From assembly GCF_000685235.1 (NCBI RefSeq), contig NZ_ARYH01000001.1, positions 1,984,001 to 2,048,000 on the forward strand: a DNA stretch of 64,000 bases, read 5' to 3'. Both the position numbers and the translations under genes were made by a program. Below the pieces are notes generated by a model that saw nothing but the letters and a program-made list of their open reading frames with translations, made no database searches and was not told the origin of the DNA. The DNA comes from Hyphomonas adhaerens MHS-3. GTDB lineage: Bacteria; Pseudomonadota; Alphaproteobacteria; Caulobacterales; Hyphomonadaceae. Shown piece by piece: positions 59,537-64,000 of the stretch (its first letter is position 1; the number at the start of each line of letters is the position of its first letter).

Positions 59537-59596
59537 GCGGTGTTTCCTTCCAATTGGTACAGATCTTCCGTCTGTTTGTGCCCGTTTCAGCTTACG

Positions 59597-60547
59597 TCAT
59601 TGCTCTGAAATGGCCGGGCCGGGTTCAAAGAAGTCTGCTGCAGGCTCCGGGCCCCATTGATAAAGTTGATCTGGGGAAGTCTGCGCATTTCCGACCGGCG
59701 TGTCATCATTTACCAGGTCGCCATCTGCCCAGTGTTCAAGCTGGTTGCCGAATGGATCGCGCCAATAATCGAAGACCTGGCTGCCTTGAATATGGCGCCC
59801 GACGCCCCAACTTGCCTTGCGATTCTGACTGGTAAGATAATTGTTTCCGCGCAACACCTCGGCGATGTCAATCATTTCATAGGCGCTATGCCCAATGCGC
59901 GAGATGCCGTCAGGGGCACGGGCCACGACGATCGTATGGTGATCAGTCCATTCCTTGCCGAGGCCACAACGCAGGAAGGCCGCCATGACATGTTCAGGAT
60001 CGCCATCATGGAAATTATCAGACGGGCGCATACCCAGTACGTTCAGGAAGAAGTCCATCGTACCGTCAAAGTCCTTGCAGCGTAGCACGACGTGGCCGAG
60101 GCGCACTGGATGGGCAGGCGTATTTCCTTCTCGGACAAAATGACCTTTGCGCAAACGCTGATAGGCGGTATTTCGCGCCACCGGTCCTTCTGGCCGAAGT
60201 GGCTTGTGTTCGTCCCAGTAAACGAGATCCACACCAAAGCCTGACGGCTCGGTGAGACTCACTTTGAAACCAGGGACCGGGCCATCTACCGGCACGACCG
60301 GGACATTGGCGCTCTCGGATATTTTCTCGAGGTCCGCCATGGATTTGGTGAACAGGCCCACGCCCAGGGACGCGATAGGGCCTTTGTGGGTAACATGAGC
60401 GAACGGCGCCCCCGCCAGTGTCCTCATATAGAGCGTGTCATCGGTTTTTTGCGCCGTGGTAAGCCCGAAGTCCTCCATAAAGGATTCCATCTCATCCAGG
60501 TCCGGTGCTTGATACCGAACAAAGGCAACATCTTTCACGTGAATCAT
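59597..60547 (-). CDS. Extradiol ring-cleavage dioxygenase (type I, VOC fold)
   Basis: The dioxygenase of 316 residues has the two-domain vicinal-oxygen-chelate fold. The metal ligands are visible in the C-terminal domain: His152 (VRLGHVVLRC), His203 or 204 (WTDHHTIVVA) and Glu271 (DPFGNQLEHWADG), with the conserved Tyr261. This is the BphC/catechol 2,3-dioxygenase pattern; it should cleave a catechol-like ring next to the diol using Fe(II). The N-terminal domain lacks the ligands, as expected. It sits between the thiolase-like gene and the MFS gene. Confidence 0.9.
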   Translation of the reverse strand: MIHVKDVAFVRYQAPDLDEMESFMEDFGLTTAQKTDDTLYMRTLAGAPFAHVTHKGPIASLGVGLFTKSMADLEKISESANVPVVPVDGPVPGFKVSLTEPSGFGVDLVYWDEHKPLRPEGPVARNTAYQRLRKGHFVREGNTPAHPVRLGHVVLRCKDFDGTMDFFLNVLGMRPSDNFHDGDPEHVMAAFLRCGLGKEWTDHHTIVVARAPDGISRIGHSAYEMIDIAEVLRGNNYLTSQNRKASWGVGRHIQGSQVFDYWRDPFGNQLEHWADGDLVNDDTPVGNAQTSPDQLYQWGPEPAADFFEPGPAISEQ

Positions 60548-60578
60548 TTTCGGCTCTTTCCAAGGCTGCTGTTCATAA

Positions 60579-61730
60579 TCAATTCGGGACGGTTTCCGGA
60601 CCTCCGAGAACGACAGTGGCCTGACTTGAGAGCTCTACGCCGTTACCATGGGCAATGGCTGTTTCAGGACGTTCCACCTGCCGCTCGCCCGCCCGCCACA
60701 TCAGTTGGTCAACTGCCTCCACAAGGGCAAACAGGCCATACATGCCAGGATGTACGCAGGAGAGGCCGCCGCCATTCGTGTTGACCGGTAGCGATCCTCC
60801 CGGCGCGATCCGTCCATCCGTCACGAATGCGCCACCTTCCCCTTTGGGGCAGAAGCCGAGGTCTTCGAGGAACATCACTGTGTTGATCGTGAAGGCATCA
60901 TAGAGTTGGACGACATCTATGTCGCTCGGGCGGAGGCCTGCGGCTTCAAAGGCGCGTCGGCCACTGTCTTTCGCAGAGGTGGTGGTCAGGCCCGGTGAGT
61001 TCGACACTTCCAAATGGTGTGTGGCCTCTCCCGCACCGAGAATATGTACCGGGCGGTCGGTGAGATCCTTTGCCCGGTCTGCACGGGTCATCACGATTGC
61101 TGCGCCGCCGTCAGTCACCAGACAACAGTCCAGCAGTGACAAGGGATCGGCGATCATTCGGGAAGCCAGAACGTCTTCACGGGTCAGCGGATCGCGCTTG
61201 TACGCCTTGGGGTTCAGCTGCGCCCATTGGCGTGCGGCAACCGCCACATCGGCGAGTTGTTCGCGCGTCGTGCCGTATTCATGCATATGACGCATTGCCG
61301 CGAGGGCATAACCGGAAATCGGCCGGCGCGGATTATAGGGCGCTTCGAACGGCGATGACGGGGGCGGGTTCAGCTTTCCGCTGCTGGTCCGTAGGGTGCT
61401 GCCATAGGAGATGAGCACCGTGTCGCAAAGTCCAGCAGACAGCGCCATGCTGGCCCAGAGTACGTGGGTCATGAACGCAGACCCGCCGACGGCATTATTG
61501 TTGGTCAATTTCGGATGTATACCGAGATATTCCGCCATCTGAAGGCCGAAAAAGGGATTGGTCGAGGAGGCGCCGAGCACGGCGTCCACGTCAGAAAAAG
61601 TCAAGCCGGCCTGCTTCAGAGCCAGTCCGGCGGCACCGACGGCAAGTTCGATCGGCAAGGCGCCGGGGCTTTCACCCATGCCATAGGTTGCTGCGCCGAC
61701 GATTGCGGCTTTGCCTCTGGGAAAGCTCAT
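60579..61730 (-). CDS. Thiolase-like protein lacking the nucleophilic cysteine (SCP-x/Ltp2-like)
   Basis: The 383-residue protein has the thiolase fold of the SCP-x/lipid-transfer group. The segment that normally holds the nucleophilic Cys reads NNNAVGGSAFMTHVL (near residues 77-91), with Gly/Ser instead of Cys. Downstream features are VQLYDAFTINTVMFLEDLGF (Tyr277) and GLSCVHPGMYGLF (Cys325, His327, Tyr331). In the aldolase Ltp2 of steroid side-chain degradation, the Cys is also absent, and two Tyr at similar spacing serve catalysis with a DUF35 partner. The adjacent DUF35 gene, overlapping by 4 bases, makes a retro-aldolase role plausible. Thiolase activity seems unlikely. Confidence 0.85.
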   Translation of the reverse strand: MSFPRGKAAIVGAATYGMGESPGALPIELAVGAAGLALKQAGLTFSDVDAVLGASSTNPFFGLQMAEYLGIHPKLTNNNAVGGSAFMTHVLWASMALSAGLCDTVLISYGSTLRTSSGKLNPPPSSPFEAPYNPRRPISGYALAAMRHMHEYGTTREQLADVAVAARQWAQLNPKAYKRDPLTREDVLASRMIADPLSLLDCCLVTDGGAAIVMTRADRAKDLTDRPVHILGAGEATHHLEVSNSPGLTTTSAKDSGRRAFEAAGLRPSDIDVVQLYDAFTINTVMFLEDLGFCPKGEGGAFVTDGRIAPGGSLPVNTNGGGLSCVHPGMYGLFALVEAVDQLMWRAGERQVERPETAIAHGNGVELSSQATVVLGGPETVPN

Positions 61731-62119
61731 GCTGCATCCTCCTCAGATACCAGGGGGTCAAAGACGATGACTGCATCTTCGTCCGTCTGCAGCACACGCG
61801 CTTTTACACGCATGCCGATCTTCAATGTGCCCGGCTCAACGCCTTCCACGCGCGACATGAGCCGCACACCTTCATCCAGGTCGATCAGGCAGACATTGTA
61901 GGGCGGCTTTGGGGGGCGTGAATGGAAGAATGTGTAGGAATAGACCGTGCCTTTCCCTTCCACTTCTTCCCATGTCAGGTCAGTGCATCCTGTCAGAGGC
62001 TCAGCCACGCGTGGGAAGAATATATACTTCCCGGTCTCAGCGCTCTTCTGCAGCCTGAACGAGCCGGCATTGAGATAGTTCTGATAGGTCGTGACGGGAG
62101 ATTCCATCGTCTGGGTCAT
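61727..62119 (-). CDS. DUF35 OB-fold protein with degenerate zinc ribbon
   Basis: The protein of about 130 residues has the OB-fold part of DUF35 (WEEVEGKGTVYSYTFFHSRP, PPYNVCLIDLDEGVRLMSRV). Before it, where DUF35 proteins usually have two CxxC pairs, the sequence is FRLQKSAETGKYIFF then PRVAEPLTGCTDL, so at most one of the four zinc ligands is left. DUF35 partners bind the CoA chain and support thiolase-like or aldolase enzymes. It starts 1 base after the ligase stop and overlaps the thiolase-like gene by 4 bases, so the three are coupled. Confidence 0.86.
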   Translation of the reverse strand: MTQTMESPVTTYQNYLNAGSFRLQKSAETGKYIFFPRVAEPLTGCTDLTWEEVEGKGTVYSYTFFHSRPPKPPYNVCLIDLDEGVRLMSRVEGVEPGTLKIGMRVKARVLQTDEDAVIVFDPLVSEEDAA

Positions 62120-62120
62120 G

Positions 62121-63719
62121 TTATTTGTCGCTTTCTTCCAGTCGGGCGCGCAGTTTGGCCTTCGCGATTTTTTCCAGCGTGACGCGCGGGAAATCATCAA
62201 CAAAGTATATCTCTCGCGGCTGCTTGAAGTCGGCGAGCGCGCTGGCTGTGGCCGCTGCAATTTCGGCGCGCAGGGCCTCCTGGTCGACGTCGCTCGATGG
62301 CTGAGTGGGGCGGATGAATGCGACCGGGACTTCGTCGAGCATGGGGTGGCGTTTCGCGACGACGGCCACTTCTGCGACTGATTCGAGACTCATCAGCACG
62401 CGCTCGACCTCAGAAGGCGCGACATTCTCTCCGCCGACTTTCATCATGTCCTTGTCGCGATCGGAGAAGCGGATCGTGCCGTTTTCGAACGGGATGACGC
62501 GATCGCCGGTTATGAACCAGCCTTCTTCATCAAACGCATTTCGGGTGGCTTCTTCGTTGAAGAGGTACTCCTTGAACAATGAAAGGCCGGGGCGGCCTTT
62601 CACACGGAGGTGCCCTACATCGCCGTATTGGGTTGGATTGCCGTTTTCATCAACAATCGAAATGTCATATTCCGGTGCGGCGCGACCGATCACGTCAGGC
62701 TCGTTCGGCATATCATTATGACCCGTGATGGGCTGGGAAATGGTTTCAGTCATTCCGTACCAGCCGACCGTATGGATCCCGAGCTCCTGAGCGATGGGGA
62801 CATAGGAAATGCCGCCGCCCCAGGTGCGGTAGTAGTGTTTCTTCGGTCGTTCCACGTCCGCGAGCGCACGGTAGCAAAAGGGAATCAACGAGCCGAGCGT
62901 CACCTTGTGTTCCAGCGAGACATTCCAGAACCGGCTGGACGAAAATTTCGGCATCAGGACCACCGTAGCGCCTTTCCAAAGGGCCGGCAGGAAAGAATAG
63001 GCAAGGGCGTTAATGTGGAAAAGCGGGAGGAAGATCAGTTGGGTATCATCGGTCCGCGTGCCCAGATGCCCCCCGGTTACACGAGCTGCCCAGAGCGCAT
63101 TGCCATGGGTAATGACAACGCCTTTGGGTCTGGAGGTCGTACCAGAGGTATACTGAACACCGACTGGCCGGTTGGGATCTGCGGACACGCGGTGCCTGTT
63201 TGCGGCCGGCTCGCCAGTGAGCATTTGATCAAAGCTTTCAATCCCCGGGCCGCTTGGCGGGACCTCGTTTACCCCCGCATTATGGCTGGTGACCGCGATA
63301 AAGTTGAGATCATTCCCGGCTGCCTGCAGCGTCGAAAACAGAGAGGGTTGGGTGATCGCGCATTTTGCACCGCTATTGTCGATATAGTAGCTCAGCTCAT
63401 CGATCGCGCTGCGCGTATTGGTCGTCACGGCAATGGCCCCAAGTTCGGCCAGTGCCGCCCAGCTGAGCAGGAATTCCGGGCAGTTCTCCAGATGCACCAG
63501 CACCCGGTCGCCTTCCTGCACGCCTTTCGCACTCAAGCTGGCAGCGAGGCAGCCTGCCAGGTGGACAAATTCGGAATAGCTGTAGTGCCGCGCAGGTGCG
63601 TCGAACGGTGCCCAGGTCAGCAGTGGCTTTTGTTTGAAACGCTCAGCCTGCGTCTGAAGCATCCAGGTTACGTCGAGCCCAGTAAACGGGTTACGGACAT
63701 CCTCGTTTGGCGTCGCCAT
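62121..63719 (-). CDS. AMP-dependent acyl-CoA synthetase/ligase
   Basis: This CoA ligase of 532 residues activates a carboxylic acid with ATP and CoA. The nucleotide motif is VQYTSGTTSRPKGVVITHG, with GMTETISQPI and the hinge region GWFITGDRVIPFENGTIRF. The C-terminal catalytic Lys is in FPRVTLEKIAKAKLR. The family is the caiC/long-chain or aryl-CoA ligase type; the exact acid is not evident. In the operon it should produce the CoA ester used by the DUF35/thiolase-like pair. Confidence 0.92.
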   Translation of the reverse strand: MATPNEDVRNPFTGLDVTWMLQTQAERFKQKPLLTWAPFDAPARHYSYSEFVHLAGCLAASLSAKGVQEGDRVLVHLENCPEFLLSWAALAELGAIAVTTNTRSAIDELSYYIDNSGAKCAITQPSLFSTLQAAGNDLNFIAVTSHNAGVNEVPPSGPGIESFDQMLTGEPAANRHRVSADPNRPVGVQYTSGTTSRPKGVVITHGNALWAARVTGGHLGTRTDDTQLIFLPLFHINALAYSFLPALWKGATVVLMPKFSSSRFWNVSLEHKVTLGSLIPFCYRALADVERPKKHYYRTWGGGISYVPIAQELGIHTVGWYGMTETISQPITGHNDMPNEPDVIGRAAPEYDISIVDENGNPTQYGDVGHLRVKGRPGLSLFKEYLFNEEATRNAFDEEGWFITGDRVIPFENGTIRFSDRDKDMMKVGGENVAPSEVERVLMSLESVAEVAVVAKRHPMLDEVPVAFIRPTQPSSDVDQEALRAEIAAATASALADFKQPREIYFVDDFPRVTLEKIAKAKLRARLEESDK

Positions 63720-63733
63720 AGCGATTTCCCCCG

Positions 63734-64000
63734 TTACTGCTCGTCAGCAATCGTGTTGGACAGGATTCCGATCCCTTCGATTTCCACCTCGCACACGTCG
63801 CCTGGCTTCATGAAGACCTGCGGCTTGCGCGCTGCGCCAACGCCTGCCGGCGTTCCTGAGATGATCACATCGCCCGGTACCAGCTCAAAGGCCTCGGAGA
63901 TCAAGGCAATCAAGGTCGCAACATCGAAGATCATCTGATCCGTCGAAGTGCTCTGCATGACTTCGCCGTTCAATCGGGTTTGCAGGCTCAGTCCGGTCGC
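63734..64000 (-). CDS. Fumarylacetoacetate hydrolase-family protein, C-terminal part
   Basis: The gene runs off the end of the window; the last 88 codons are present. The visible part has the family signatures TDQMIFDVATLIALISEAFE, LVPGDVIISGTPAGVGAARK and FMKPGDVCEVEIEGIGILSN. FAH-family enzymes cleave or isomerise acyl-pyruvate products, including ring-cleavage products of extradiol dioxygenases. It lies 14 bases upstream of the ligase gene. The metal-binding N-terminal part is outside the window, so the exact reaction cannot be given. Confidence 0.88.
   Translation of the reverse strand, partial: ATGLSLQTRLNGEVMQSTSTDQMIFDVATLIALISEAFELVPGDVIISGTPAGVGAARKPQVFMKPGDVCEVEIEGIGILSNTIADEQ

Overview
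The window is about 64 kb of GC-rich chromosome from an alphaproteobacterium, most likely a member of the Hyphomonadaceae (Hyphomonas-like). This rests on the alphaproteobacterial 16S sequence, the 16S-tRNA-Ile-tRNA-Ala-23S-5S-tRNA-fMet operon order, two-PilZ and PAS_5-type proteins, and many TonB receptors and acyl-CoA genes. The genus is inferred from remembered similarity, not a search.

Layout. 0-18.5 kb is housekeeping and envelope sequence: the tail of a TPR protein, PBP1A, release factor 2 with an intact programmed +1 frameshift, an outer-membrane barrel, a Zn alcohol dehydrogenase, PhoH, gamma-carbonic anhydrase, a two-PilZ protein, a GMC oxidoreductase, a Tat-exported phospholipase C, a PAS protein, a large TonB receptor, a rhomboid protease and a CBS protein. 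18.7-24.8 kb is a complete rRNA operon with tandem repeated promoters. 24.9-27.3 kb has a PepSY membrane protein and a DUF3422 protein. 27.3-35.5 kb is a respiratory module: cydDC diverging from cydABX, followed by a DsrE-like protein and a cytochrome c'-like protein, and closed by a convergent NsrR-like regulator with a perfect palindrome at its promoter. Together these suggest nitric-oxide- or low-oxygen-responsive expression of cytochrome bd.

35.5-55.9 kb is mixed metabolism: 1-Cys peroxiredoxin, an ATP-grasp-like protein, a small HTH protein, a CoA-transferase, a GNAT enzyme, an SDR/esterase pair, an alpha/beta hydrolase, a PiuC-type hydroxylase, a ZnuD-like TonB receptor behind a good Zur-box candidate, a valine-catabolism trio (mmsA, enoyl-CoA hydratase, mmsB), a ROK sugar kinase, an RND efflux pair, tRNA-Arg(TCT) and a complex I accessory subunit.

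At 55,906-55,956 lies only the 3' two-thirds of a tRNA-Pro(TGG), oriented as expected for the displaced att copy of an integrated island. To its right, an operon of at least eight minus-strand genes runs off the window end: FAH-family hydrolase, acyl-CoA ligase, OB-fold/DUF35 protein, thiolase-like protein without the usual nucleophilic cysteine, extradiol dioxygenase, MFS transporter, SDR and Zn alcohol dehydrogenase. This looks like an acquired catabolic island for a cyclic or aromatic acid. Its thiolase-like/DUF35 pair, in which both partners lack expected catalytic or zinc cysteines, is the best candidate for undescribed biology here.
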